From Gammaproteobacteria bacterium (GTDB lineage: Bacteria > Pseudomonadota > Gammaproteobacteria > GCA-001735895): a stretch of 42,180 bases of DNA. Positions within the stretch are counted from its first letter, which is position 1. Each line of letters begins with the position of its first letter. The translations under genes were made by a program, and so were the position numbers. The notes beneath the pieces were generated by a model, which was not told the origin of the DNA, searched no databases, and saw only the letters and a program-made list of their open reading frames with translations. Location of the stretch: positions 1-42,180 of the forward strand of contig JAOTTY010000004.1 of the NCBI GenBank assembly GCA_029864185.1, in the 5' to 3' direction. Of this stretch, positions 19,421-28,490 are shown in pieces.

Positions 19421-20692
19421 TTAGTCGAGAAAAGACGACAGCCTCGTCGCAATTTCGTTCTGTCTCACTTCTTCCTGTGGGCGCTCCTCGCGCAGGAATT
19501 TTACCGCCACCGTGCCCGCTTCCATTTCCGACTCAGCAAGAATCAGCGCAATACGGGCGCCCGACCTGTCGGCCTTGCGCATCTGGCTTTTGAAACTGCC
19601 CCCGCCCGCGTGCACGATCAGCTCGAGCCTCGGTAACCGGTCGCGCAGGCTCTCGGCCAGCTGCTGCGCACGGGCGACGCTGTTAGCGCCGCGCATCACG
19701 AAATATACGTCGCTGCCGGTTTCGCCGCGCGCCCGGCCCTGATCGGCCAGCATCGATACTAGCCGCTCGCAACCCATCGAGAATCCAGCCGCGAAATTCG
19801 GCCTGCCGCCGAGCTGCTCGACCAGCCCGTCGTAGCGGCCGCCGCCGCAGACGGTACCCTGCGCGCCGAGGGTTTCGGTCACCCACTCGAAGACGGTGTG
19901 GCAGTAGTAATCCAGCCCGCGCACCAGCCGCCGGTTGACGCGATACGGGACCGCGGTCTTGTCGAGAATATCCAGCAACTCGTCGAAATGGTCGCGCGAT
20001 TCGGCGTCGAGACTGTCCTGCAGGGTCGGCGCCGCCTCGATCAGGAGCTGCATTTCCGGGTTTTTGCTGTCCAGTATCCTGAGCGGGTTGGATTCGAGCC
20101 GCCGCCGGCTGTCATCGTCCAGCGACTGGTAGTGATCGCGAAAATACGCGACCAGCACGGCACGGAAGGCCTGCCTGCAAGCGCTGCTGCCGAGACTGTT
20201 TACCTGCAACTCGATGTCCTCGAGACCGAGCCGTTTCCAGAAACGCGCCGCCATCAAAATCAATTCGGCCTCGATGTCGGCACCTGGCATGCCGAAAGTT
20301 TCGGCACCGAGTTGATGGAACTGGCGGTATCGGCCCTTCTGCGGACGCTCATGGCGGAACATCGGCCCGCTATACCACAGCCTGTGCTGCTGATCCTGAA
20401 GCAACCCGGCCTGCAGGCCGGCACGGACCACGCTTGCGGTGTTTTCGGGCCGCAGGCTCAGGGAATCGCCGTTGCGGTCGGCGAAGCTGTACATCTCCTT
20501 TTCGACGATATCGGTTACCTCACCGATAGAGCGCGCAAACAACGCGGTTTTCTCGACGATCGGGGTCCTGATCTGCCGATAACCATAAGATTCCGCGAGC
20601 GCGCGGTACTCGTCTTCCAGCTGGTTCCAGACAGGCATGTCCGACGGCAGAATATCGTGCATTCCGCGAATGACCTGTAATTGATCCGCCAC
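19421..20692 (-). CDS. hisS: Histidyl-tRNA synthetase HisS
   Basis: The 423-residue class II synthetase charges tRNA-His. Recognisable parts are the RGMHD-LP start (residues 9-16), motif 2 with FRHERPQKGRYR-FHQ, the histidine-binding RGLDYY-HTVFE and GGGRYDGL segments, motif 3 AAGFSMGCERL, and a C-terminal anticodon-binding domain. Located between rodZ (13 bases upstream) and yfgM. In enterobacteria ispG precedes hisS; here it does not. Confidence 0.97.
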   Translation of the reverse strand: MADQLQVIRGMHDILPSDMPVWNQLEDEYRALAESYGYRQIRTPIVEKTALFARSIGEVTDIVEKEMYSFADRNGDSLSLRPENTASVVRAGLQAGLLQDQQHRLWYSGPMFRHERPQKGRYRQFHQLGAETFGMPGADIEAELILMAARFWKRLGLEDIELQVNSLGSSACRQAFRAVLVAYFRDHYQSLDDDSRRRLESNPLRILDSKNPEMQLLIEAAPTLQDSLDAESRDHFDELLDILDKTAVPYRVNRRLVRGLDYYCHTVFEWVTETLGAQGTVCGGGRYDGLVEQLGGRPNFAAGFSMGCERLVSMLADQGRARGETGSDVYFVMRGANSVARAQQLAESLRDRLPRLELIVHAGGGSFKSQMRKADRSGARIALILAESEMEAGTVAVKFLREERPQEEVRQNEIATRLSSFLD

Positions 20693-20705
20693 AACCTACT
20701 CCGTT

Positions 20706-21770
20706 TTATCCACCGATCTTGAGACGGGCAGTGTTGTCATTGCGGATTCTCGAGGAAAACTCGATCTCCTCGTCGTTAAACCTGATTTCGACGCCATGGC
20801 CATTGCCAAGGAAAACCGAGAACGGGGCCGTGCCCGTGAGTTCCAGCGCCTGGTCCGCACGCAGCAAATCGTAAACCAGTTGAAAATCGTTGGCGTCCTT
20901 GATGTCAGCCCAGGTGTCGGCGATTACGGTAATCATCAGCTTGTCGGAGCCGCTGGGGGCCACCGGGCTGGCTTCGCTGCGGGGATCCCGCTCAACCAGC
21001 GGCGGCGCACTCGTCGTTGCGGTGACGGCGCTTCCCGCTTCGTCGATCTGCTGCATCCCGGGCGCTTCTACCTGTTGTATCGCGGGTGTTTCTACCGGTT
21101 GCATCGGCGTTTCCACCTGTTGCGCCGGTACCTGTTCGGTACCCGTGTCGGCCGCGACGTCGCTCGCGGGAACTTCAATTTCGACGGGTTCATCCGGCTC
21201 CTGCTGCTGCGTCACGGGCGCGTCGGATTCCGCGCTGTCGACGGCGCCCTGTGAAACCGCCTCGATCTGACTGTCGCTCCGTTGCGCGCCAGGCTGGCCG
21301 TCCTGTCCGACACCCCGGCCCTGCGTATCCAGCGAAATCGGTGTTTCGCCATTCTGTTCCCTGTTCCACCACCACGCGGCCAGCAATGCCGCCAGAACAA
21401 AGATGACCAGGTAAGTCGTCCACTTGATACGCGCATCGTTGGCCGAGAGTTCGGGCGCCATGTTGCTAGTCGACGAAATCGGAGGATCTTCTTCCGAGTA
21501 GTATTCGATGTACTGCTGGATCATATCGTCTTCATCGAGCGCAACGATGCGCGCATAGGCGCGCAGGTATCCCTTTACAAATATCGGCGCGGTTATTTCT
21601 TCGAAATTGTTTTCCTCGATGGCCTCGAGAATGGCGGGGCTCAAATGCATGCGATCGGCGACATCGTCGATCGACATCCCCTGCTGGATACGCGCCGCCT
21701 GCAGCCGGTCGCCGGGACCGATACCGGTGGGACGAGGATCGCTTTTTGTGTTATTTTCGCCGCTGCTCAT
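20706..21770 (-). CDS. rodZ: Cell-shape protein RodZ
   Basis: The 354-residue protein has an N-terminal cro-type helix-turn-helix domain (about residues 19-95), one membrane helix (118-135), a long low-complexity periplasmic linker rich in Gln, Pro, Glu and Thr, and a C-terminal DUF4115 domain (about 277-354). RodZ links the MreB cytoskeleton to the elongasome. Residues 217-240 contain an imperfect eight-residue repeat of the QQVETPM type. It follows pilW with a one-base gap. Confidence 0.93.
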   Translation of the reverse strand: MSSGENNTKSDPRPTGIGPGDRLQAARIQQGMSIDDVADRMHLSPAILEAIEENNFEEITAPIFVKGYLRAYARIVALDEDDMIQQYIEYYSEEDPPISSTSNMAPELSANDARIKWTTYLVIFVLAALLAAWWWNREQNGETPISLDTQGRGVGQDGQPGAQRSDSQIEAVSQGAVDSAESDAPVTQQQEPDEPVEIEVPASDVAADTGTEQVPAQQVETPMQPVETPAIQQVEAPGMQQIDEAGSAVTATTSAPPLVERDPRSEASPVAPSGSDKLMITVIADTWADIKDANDFQLVYDLLRADQALELTGTAPFSVFLGNGHGVEIRFNDEEIEFSSRIRNDNTARLKIGG

Positions 21771-21771
21771 A

Positions 21772-22518
21772 TTACTGGATCTTCAGCCAGGCCTGGTATT
21801 CGGGTGAGTCGAAAAAATCCTTTTCCAGCCGCAGCGCAAATTCCTCGACGTTCGCACTGCTGTCGAGTTGCAACTCATTTCTGATCGAGAGCCACAGGCT
21901 TTTCGCGGTCGCCCGCGCGACCAGGTGGAAGCGGTCCAGGTAAATCTTGGTCTGCGCGTGTTCGCCTTCCTCGAACAACAGTTCGGCCATCGACAGCAAT
22001 GCCGGCGAAAAATCGCTTTTCGCGGTAAGCGCCTTGCGCAGGTACTCTTTGCCCGCATCCGTTTTTCCAGCCTTGATCAGGCAAATCGCCGCGTTGGTGT
22101 AGGCATATTCGGGCGTGTTGTAGAGCGGGTTGTCGAGCGCCAGTAAAAAATACTTTTCTGATTCGAGTTCTCGACCGTTGCGGCACAGGAAGGCGCCGTA
22201 GTTATTGGCGGCCTGCGAGTCCTTCGGGTCGAGCGAGGTTGCCTTCCTGTAATGGAATTCCGCCAGCTCGTTTTGTTTGAGCCTGTCCTGCAGGATCGCG
22301 TAGGCGTTATGCGCCGCGGCGGAGTCCGGATTTTGCGCTATCGCCTTGCTCAGCTTTTCGCTGGCAAGTTCCAGCTTGTTTTGCTGCAGGTAGCCGATGC
22401 CGAGCTGCACGTTGATCGCGCTGGCTTTTGCGTTCTTGCTTTGCTGCGGGTTTACCGCCACACAGGCCTGTAACAGCCCGGCCATCAGCAATACCGCGAT
22501 GAATCGGTCAATGCGCAA
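21772..22518 (-). CDS. pilW: Type IV pilus assembly lipoprotein PilF/PilW
   Basis: The 248-residue lipoprotein has lipobox LQAC (C19) and about six tetratricopeptide repeats (for example AAAHNAYAILQDRLKQNELA and AANNYGAFLCRNGRE). PilF is the pilotin that guides PilQ secretin to the outer membrane. The start is TTG inside the end of rlmN, with a strong ribosome site GGGAGGGGTGA ending two bases upstream; an in-frame TGA just before it rules out a longer protein. No other pilus genes are in the window. Confidence 0.92.
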   Translation of the reverse strand: MRIDRFIAVLLMAGLLQACVAVNPQQSKNAKASAINVQLGIGYLQQNKLELASEKLSKAIAQNPDSAAAHNAYAILQDRLKQNELAEFHYRKATSLDPKDSQAANNYGAFLCRNGRELESEKYFLLALDNPLYNTPEYAYTNAAICLIKAGKTDAGKEYLRKALTAKSDFSPALLSMAELLFEEGEHAQTKIYLDRFHLVARATAKSLWLSIRNELQLDSSANVEEFALRLEKDFFDSPEYQAWLKIQ

Positions 22519-23629
22519 CTGTCACCCCTCCCACCTGTGCGAGGCTCAGCTGATACTTCTCGCTGCGCCGACTGCGGTCCTGAAAAGACCCGACCAGCTG
22601 CCCGCAGGCGGCGTCGATGTCGTCACCGCGCGCCCGCCGGGTCACGGTCACGATTCCCTTGCTCGAGGTATAGTCACGAAAGCGATCGATGGTTTCGGCA
22701 TCCGAGCAGCGATATATCGCGTGCGGGTAGGGATTAAAGGGTATCAGGTTCAGTTTGCACGGGATTTTGCCGATGACTCCGACCAGCTCACGCGCGTGCT
22801 CGAGACTGTCGTTGACGCCTTCGAGCATGACGTATTCGAATGTGATCTTGCGGCTCCTGTAGCCATCGACATAGCCGCGGCATGCTCGCATCAGTTCGCG
22901 AATCGGGTATTTCCGGTTCAGCGGCACCAGCTGGTTGCGCAGCCGATCGTTCGGCGCATGCAGCGACACCGCGAGCGCAACGTCTGTCACCTGCTCCAGT
23001 TTTTCCATGGCTGGCACCACCCCGGCGGTGCTGATCGTGACACGGCGTTTGCTTAATGCATAGCCGAAATCATCGCACATCATATCGACCGCCGCGATCA
23101 CCGCGTCGAAATTGAGCAATGGTTCGCCCATACCCATCATCACGACGTTGGTGACACCCTGATCGTAGCCTTCCTCGCGCAGGCCGTGATGCGCAAAATG
23201 CAGCTGGGCGATTATTTCCGCGGTCGTCAGGTTGCGGTTGAAACCCTGTTTTGCGGTTGAGCAAAAGCTACAGTTCAGGGTACAGCCCAATTGGGATGAA
23301 ACGCACAAGGTCATGCGCGTCTTCTCCGGGATCAGTACGCACTCGATCGCGTTGTCGCTATCGTCGACGCCGAGTAGCCACTTGCGCGTGCCGTCGGTCG
23401 AGCGCTGTTGCGTGAGGATTCGGGGACGCTCGATACGGCAGTTCTCCTGTAAAAACTCGCGCAGTTTTTTCGACATGTCGGTCATTTGCGCAAAATCGGT
23501 GACCCCGCGCTGATGCACCCACTGCATCAACTGCCTGGCGCGAAACGGCTTTTCTCCATTGGCGACGAAAAAGGTTTCAAGCGCGGCTCGATTGAAATCG
23601 AGCAAGTTTATTTTATCGTTCACAGACAT
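22508..23629 (-). CDS. rlmN: 23S rRNA/tRNA (adenine-C2)-methyltransferase RlmN
   Basis: The 373-residue radical SAM enzyme methylates C2 of A2503 in 23S rRNA and A37 of some tRNAs. The cluster-binding CTLNCSFC (C116, C120, C123) is intact, and the second catalytic cysteine is C342 near the C-terminus. GMGEPLLNFD is the SAM-contacting GGE-like segment. It heads the minus-strand run rlmN-pilW-rodZ-hisS-yfgM-bamB-der. In E. coli ndk precedes it; here the divergent thrC does. Confidence 0.96.
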   Translation of the reverse strand: MSVNDKINLLDFNRAALETFFVANGEKPFRARQLMQWVHQRGVTDFAQMTDMSKKLREFLQENCRIERPRILTQQRSTDGTRKWLLGVDDSDNAIECVLIPEKTRMTLCVSSQLGCTLNCSFCSTAKQGFNRNLTTAEIIAQLHFAHHGLREEGYDQGVTNVVMMGMGEPLLNFDAVIAAVDMMCDDFGYALSKRRVTISTAGVVPAMEKLEQVTDVALAVSLHAPNDRLRNQLVPLNRKYPIRELMRACRGYVDGYRSRKITFEYVMLEGVNDSLEHARELVGVIGKIPCKLNLIPFNPYPHAIYRCSDAETIDRFRDYTSSKGIVTVTRRARGDDIDAACGQLVGSFQDRSRRSEKYQLSLAQVGGVTVAH

Positions 23630-23670
23630 CGGATTGTTTACGGATACTCTGGCTCGGCCATACGTGACAG

Positions 23671-23693
23671 CCCGGCATGGACAGACTGCCGGG
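23671..23693. repeat. Inverted repeat in the rlmN/thrC intergenic region
   Basis: CCCGGCA (23671-23677) and TGCCGGG (23687-23693) form a 7-bp stem with a 9-base loop. No T-run follows. It would lie in the 5-prime leader of rlmN on the minus strand, or upstream of its promoter. Confidence 0.5.
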
Positions 23694-23795
23694 TCAATCG
23701 CGGGATTTTACGCATAAATCGGTTCCAGTAGAAGTGAAATGCTTCGTCGGACCGTGTATTTCCGAACTTTTGCCGTAATTTTACGGGAAAACCGC

Positions 23796-23823
23796 TTGTT
23801 AGGTCGGGTTTGGCCGATATAAT
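23796..23823 (+). promoter_or_regulatory. thrC promoter
   Basis: TTGTTA (23796-23801) and a perfect TATAAT (23818-23823) are 16 bases apart. Just upstream, CCGTAA-TT-TTACGG (23773-23786) is an inverted repeat placed where an activator or repressor could bind. I see no threonine-rich leader peptide or attenuator between the promoter and the ATG (about 37 bases). Confidence 0.6.
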
Positions 23824-23860
23824 TCGCAAATTCAAAGGTTTACCCAGGCGCCAGCCGCAG

Positions 23861-25342
23861 ATGATCTTCACCGAAACCCGAGGTAATGACGGCAGTCGCG
23901 ATGCCCGTGTCGGCTTCGCGTCGGCATTGCTGTCCCCGGTGGCGTCGTTCGGGGGCATCTATAGCCCCGAGCCCCTGGCGCCGCTGCCGCCGGATTTTTT
24001 GCGCCAGCACCTGGGCAGCTCCTACCAGCAAATGGCGCTGGCCCTGCTGCAATACCTGGGTATCGACATCGACCTGTCGATACTGCGCGAGGCGCTGGCT
24101 TTGTACGATTGTTTCGACGACCCCGACGACCCGGTACCGGTCGTCAAGATCGGTGAAAAGTTGTTCGTCGCCGAGCTCTACCACGGACCCACTCGCGCGT
24201 TCAAGGACATGGCACTGCAGCCCTTCGGGCTGATTCTGTCGCGACTGGCGCAGCAGCACAACCGGCAATACCTGATCCTGACGGCAACCAGCGGCGACAC
24301 GGGTCCGGCGGCACTCGAGACCTTTCGTGACCGTGCCAATATCCGCGTGGCCTGCCTTTATCCGGACGGCGGCACCTCCGACGTGCAGCGTCTGCAGATG
24401 GTTACCGAGGCGGCCGGCAACCTGAAGGTCATCGGCATCCGCGGTAACTTCGACGACGCCCAGGCGGCCCTCAAATCCCTGTTGTCGTCGCAGAGATTCA
24501 ACCAGCGGCTGCGCGAACTCGGGGTTTCGCTATCCGCCGCGAACTCGGTTAATTTCGGCCGCATCATTTTCCAGCTGCTATATCATTTCCATGCCTACCT
24601 GGCGCTGGCGCGTCAGCGCGAAATCGCACTGGGTGATGAAGTCGTGCTGCACATTCCCAGCGGCAACTTCGGTAACGCACTAGGCGCCTACTATGCACAT
24701 CGGCTCGGTTTGCCGATAGCAAGAATCGTGATCGCGTCGAATGCCAACAACGTGCTCACCGAGTGGATCGAAAGTGGGCGTTACGATCTCAGCAAACGCG
24801 ATTTGATTGCGACAACGTCGCCGGCGATGGACATTCTCAAATCCTCCAACGTCGAACGCGTCCTGTTCGACCTGTACGGCGCCGTACGCACGCGCGAACT
24901 GATGGGCCGGCTCGATGAGCAGGGCTGGTATCAGCTGGATCCCGCGGAGCACGCCCGTATCGGCTCGATATTCGCCGCCGACTTTTGTTCCGACACGGAA
25001 AGCATGCAGTTCATCAGGCAGGCATTTGCCGGGGGTTACCTGCTTGATCCGCATACCGCCACCTGTTTCAAAAGCTGCCGCAGGCCCGAATTTACGGACC
25101 GCGTTAACCTTATTTACTCGACCGCCGAGTGGACCAAGTTCGCGCCGACCGTCGATCAGGCAATCAACGGCGGCCAGCGGCAGCCCGATCGTGCGGCGCT
25201 GGCAGCGGTCGCGACGACGGCCGGAATCGAAGTACCAGCGGTGATTGCGGGCCTGTTCGACAAACCGATTGCCCACCCGGACATAGTCGACAGGCAGGCG
25301 ATCGAATCCCGGATTCTCGAATTTCTGGAGTCGAAAACTTAG
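23861..25342 (+). CDS. thrC: Threonine synthase ThrC
   Basis: The 493-residue PLP enzyme converts O-phosphohomoserine to threonine. It has the N-terminal TRG-D-S segment, a GGIYSPE motif, K115 in TRAFKDMALQPF as the PLP lysine, the TATSGDTGPAAL phosphate-binding loop and a SGNFGNALGAYYA segment. Length matches the long E. coli/yeast type. The chosen ATG lies about 30 bases after a predicted transcription start; the 17 upstream in-frame codons overlap the promoter. The stop overlaps that of the convergent MFS gene by 3 bases. Confidence 0.95.
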   Translation: MIFTETRGNDGSRDARVGFASALLSPVASFGGIYSPEPLAPLPPDFLRQHLGSSYQQMALALLQYLGIDIDLSILREALALYDCFDDPDDPVPVVKIGEKLFVAELYHGPTRAFKDMALQPFGLILSRLAQQHNRQYLILTATSGDTGPAALETFRDRANIRVACLYPDGGTSDVQRLQMVTEAAGNLKVIGIRGNFDDAQAALKSLLSSQRFNQRLRELGVSLSAANSVNFGRIIFQLLYHFHAYLALARQREIALGDEVVLHIPSGNFGNALGAYYAHRLGLPIARIVIASNANNVLTEWIESGRYDLSKRDLIATTSPAMDILKSSNVERVLFDLYGAVRTRELMGRLDEQGWYQLDPAEHARIGSIFAADFCSDTESMQFIRQAFAGGYLLDPHTATCFKSCRRPEFTDRVNLIYSTAEWTKFAPTVDQAINGGQRQPDRAALAAVATTAGIEVPAVIAGLFDKPIAHPDIVDRQAIESRILEFLESKT

Positions 25343-26553
25343 TTTTCCGGCGCCGCCCCGGTCTCGGTCCAGCGCATCGTCAGAACGCCCGCAAGCCCCA
25401 GCACCGCGAACCCTAGCACCAGCGGCAACACCGTGTTGTCGTAGGCGCCGGCCACGACGACGCCGAAAACGACCGAGATAAGCGTGGATATTGACCCGAT
25501 TACCGCGGATCCCAGTCCCGCCATATGCCCAAGCGGCTCCATTGCCATCGCATTGAGATTCCCGAAAAGAATTCCGAAGCAGAAAAACACCACCAGCAGG
25601 TAAAGCATTAGCAGGTTCAGATGTGGATGCCCTTCGAACAACAGCACGACGACCAGAAACAGGAACGATAACGCGCTGATCGTAAGCAGCGCGAGTCGCG
25701 ATAGACGGCGCATGCCGAATCGCATCACCAGGCGTGCATTAACCAGCGAGGCAAAACCGATCGCGCAGGCCAGAATCCCGAAATACAGCGGAAAAAGTTC
25801 AAACAGTCGGTACTGCACCTGGAATATCTGCTGGGAACTGCTGAGATAACCGAGAAAGGCGCCGAAGGTAAAGCCCATCGTCAGGGTATAACCCAGGGCG
25901 GCACGAATACGCAGGATAACCCCGATGTCGATTACCAGTTTCGCGAACGAAAAGGCGTTGCGATTTTCGTGGGTTAGCGTCTCCGGCTGGCGTTTCCAGA
26001 ACCATAGCCCCGTCAGCAGCGCCATTACGAGAAACGTCGCGAAAATGAATCGCCAGTCTGCGGCCAGCAGAATACCCTGGCCCAGCGCCGGTGCAAACAC
26101 CGGCACCAGAATAAATACCGTCATTACGAAGGACATGACCCGGGCCATCTCGCGGCCCCTGTAACGATCTCGCACCAGCGCGATAGACACGATCCGCGGG
26201 CCCGAGGCGCCCAGACCTTGCAGGAAACGCCCTAGCAGCATTTGCGTGAAATCCGTGGCGAGCAGCGATAAAACGCAACCCGCGCAAAATACGACAAGGC
26301 CCGATATGATCGCGGGGCGGCGGCCGATGGAATCCGACAAGGGCCCGAAAAACAGCTGCCCCAGGGCCATGCCTGCAAAAAACACCGAGATAACGTACTG
26401 GCTGTCGTTGATCCGGGTAACGCCAAGATCGGCGGCTATGACGGGCAAGGCCGGCAGCATCGCGTCGATCGACAACGCAACCATCGAAATAATCAACGCG
26501 ATCAGGATCACGAATTCGACAAAGTCCGGACCGCGGCTTGCGCCGGGATTCAT
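25339..26553 (-). CDS. Bcr/CflA-family drug efflux MFS transporter
   Basis: The 404-residue protein has twelve predicted membrane helices. Family signatures are ALSIDAMLPALP in helix 1, a GQLFFGPLSD-GRRP loop 2-3 motif, and RFLQGLGAS in helix 4, all typical of the DHA1 Bcr/CflA group that exports bicyclomycin, chloramphenicol and related compounds. The real substrate cannot be read from sequence. It lies 22 bases after the acetyltransferase gene on the same strand. Confidence 0.88.
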   Translation of the reverse strand: MNPGASRGPDFVEFVILIALIISMVALSIDAMLPALPVIAADLGVTRINDSQYVISVFFAGMALGQLFFGPLSDSIGRRPAIISGLVVFCAGCVLSLLATDFTQMLLGRFLQGLGASGPRIVSIALVRDRYRGREMARVMSFVMTVFILVPVFAPALGQGILLAADWRFIFATFLVMALLTGLWFWKRQPETLTHENRNAFSFAKLVIDIGVILRIRAALGYTLTMGFTFGAFLGYLSSSQQIFQVQYRLFELFPLYFGILACAIGFASLVNARLVMRFGMRRLSRLALLTISALSFLFLVVVLLFEGHPHLNLLMLYLLVVFFCFGILFGNLNAMAMEPLGHMAGLGSAVIGSISTLISVVFGVVVAGAYDNTVLPLVLGFAVLGLAGVLTMRWTETGAAPEN

Positions 26554-26575
26554 GTAGAGGGAGCTCGCGGGCGAT

Positions 26576-27022
26576 TCAATTCGGCGGCAGCCGCATCAGC
26601 AGGCAGCTTGCGCTTTCGGGACACAGCGATGCAAATTGTCGGGTCCGCTTAATCGCGGCGGGCACCCGGTCACGCGACACCCGGTAAAATCCGAGATGCT
26701 CGAAGTAATCCGCCGCCGTCTCGGTGAGCAGGTAAATCGCCTGGCTGCCCCGAGCCCGTGCCTGCGCGATCAGGAATTCGGTTATCAGACGCGCTAGTCC
26801 GCGCCCGCGATACCGTGGATGCACGACCAGCGAGCGCAGCAGCGAGAATTCCGCGGCCGGTTCGAGCCCGCCGGCCGCGATCAGCCGGCCCCGCTTAATA
26901 ATGCCGTAGAATATATCGGACTGTTCGGCACAATCCTGCGAGGGCAGGCCGTTGCTGTCCAGCAGATCAGCGAGCTGGGGCAGCTGTTCGGGTTGCAGCC
27001 TGGCAATCGAGTATTCTGGCAA
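26576..27022 (-). CDS. GNAT acetyltransferase, ArsN2-like
   Basis: The protein is about 148 residues from the TTG at 27022. It has the GNAT acetyl-CoA loop HPRYRGRGLA (residues 68-77), LLRSLVV before it, YLLTETA-DYFEHLGF after it and a late LCPESAS segment. This combination, together with NGLPSQD near the start, resembles the ArsN2 group found in arsenic operons, but no ars gene is nearby, so the acceptor is unknown. The frame is open back to 27115, overlapping hom by up to 74 bases; the start is uncertain. Confidence 0.75.
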   Translation of the reverse strand: MPEYSIARLQPEQLPQLADLLDSNGLPSQDCAEQSDIFYGIIKRGRLIAAGGLEPAAEFSLLRSLVVHPRYRGRGLARLITEFLIAQARARGSQAIYLLTETAADYFEHLGFYRVSRDRVPAAIKRTRQFASLCPESASCLLMRLPPN

Positions 27023-27041
27023 GGCTCCGGAAACCCCTGTC

Positions 27042-28358
27042 TCAGTCGCTATCCAGCGTTTCGACGCGGATACGATGGACATCCCCATGCACGACATCGA
27101 GTCCCGTAATCGCATCTATGGCATCGACCATTCGCTGCTCGCGAATTTTCTGCGTCAGCATGATGATGGTTGCGCGGGTAACGCCCGACTCGGGCTCCTT
27201 CTGCAGGATCGCCTCGATGGAAATTTCGTTGTCGCCCATGATGCGGGTAATTTCCGCCATGACGCCGGGGCGATCGTCGACGCGCATGCGCAGGTAATAA
27301 GAAGTCTCGATCTCGGTGATCGGCAGAATCGGAATATCGACTATCTGATCCGGCTGGAATGCCAGGTGCGGCACCCGGTTCTGCGCGTCGGTGGTAATGG
27401 TTCTGGCCACGTCTATGATATCGGCGACGACCGCCGAGGCGGTCGGGTCTGCGCCCGCGCCGGCGCCGTAATAAAGCGACGGCCCGAGCTTGTCGGCCTG
27501 CACCAGTACCGCGTTCATGACGCCGTCGACGTTGGCGATCAGGCGTTTTTCAGGGATTAAGGTCGGGTGTACGCGCATCTCGATGCCAGCCTCGGTGCGG
27601 CGCGCGACACCGAGATGCTTGATGCGGTAACCCAGCTGACCGGCATAGACGACATCCTCGGTCGAGATGCCGCTGATCCCCTCGGTGTATACCGCATCGA
27701 ACTGCAGCGGAATACCGAACGCGATCGACGACAGGATACAGAGCTTGTGCGCAGCGTCGATTCCCTCGACGTCGAAGGTCGGGTCCGCCTCGGCGTATCC
27801 CAGCGCCTGCGCTTCGGCGAGAACGTCGTCGAAGTCCCTGCCCTTATCGCGCATTTCCGTCAGTATGAAATTACCGGTACCGTTGATAATGCCGGCAACC
27901 GATTCTATGTGGTTGGCGCTCAGGCCCTCGCGGATCGCCTTGATGATGGGAATCCCGCCGGCAACCGCCGCTTCGAAAACAACATTCACCCCCCGGCGCT
28001 GGGCGGCGCTGAATATTTCGTTTCCGTGCAGCGCGATCAAGGCCTTGTTGGCGGTCACGACGTGCTTGCCGTTTTCGATCGCGCGCATCACCAGCTCAAG
28101 CGCAGGGTCGTATCCACCTATCAATTCGATGACGATATCGATCTGCGCATTATTGACGACCTCGAAGGGATCGGCAGTCAGGCTGATGTCACCGCTGCCG
28201 CCGGGCATCCCGGCAGCGACGTTACGCCGCGAAGCCTGTACGATCTCGATACTGCGCCCCGCGCGGCGTGCGATTTCGGCCGCGTTATTCTTCAACGTCA
28301 ATGCGGTACTGGCACCCACGGTGCCGATACCAAGCAAACCCAGTTTTACCGGTTTCAA
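27042..28358 (-). CDS. hom: Homoserine dehydrogenase with ACT domain
   Basis: The 438-residue monofunctional enzyme reduces aspartate semialdehyde to homoserine. It has an N-terminal NAD(P)-binding GxGTVG motif (residues 10-15), TANKALIA-HG, the catalytic-domain GTGNFILTEM and YAEADPT-DVEG motifs, and a C-terminal ACT domain (from about residue 345) that in this family binds threonine for feedback inhibition. I chose the TTG at 28358: GGAG lies 7 bases upstream and the resulting MKPVKLGLLG-GTVG is the family N-terminus. There is no aspartokinase fusion. thrC is about 1.7 kb away in opposite orientation. Confidence 0.95.
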   Translation of the reverse strand: MKPVKLGLLGIGTVGASTALTLKNNAAEIARRAGRSIEIVQASRRNVAAGMPGGSGDISLTADPFEVVNNAQIDIVIELIGGYDPALELVMRAIENGKHVVTANKALIALHGNEIFSAAQRRGVNVVFEAAVAGGIPIIKAIREGLSANHIESVAGIINGTGNFILTEMRDKGRDFDDVLAEAQALGYAEADPTFDVEGIDAAHKLCILSSIAFGIPLQFDAVYTEGISGISTEDVVYAGQLGYRIKHLGVARRTEAGIEMRVHPTLIPEKRLIANVDGVMNAVLVQADKLGPSLYYGAGAGADPTASAVVADIIDVARTITTDAQNRVPHLAFQPDQIVDIPILPITEIETSYYLRMRVDDRPGVMAEITRIMGDNEISIEAILQKEPESGVTRATIIMLTQKIREQRMVDAIDAITGLDVVHGDVHRIRVETLDSD

Positions 28359-28490
28359 TCCAAGTCTCCAGAAGTCATCGCAGGGGGATTTGCGACCGCG
28401 CAACCTTAAGAAATGTGTACTCGGCTGTCAACCGCGGCGCGCGCGGACGGGGCGTTGATCGACGGCCGAATTTACATTATTCTGAAACCC

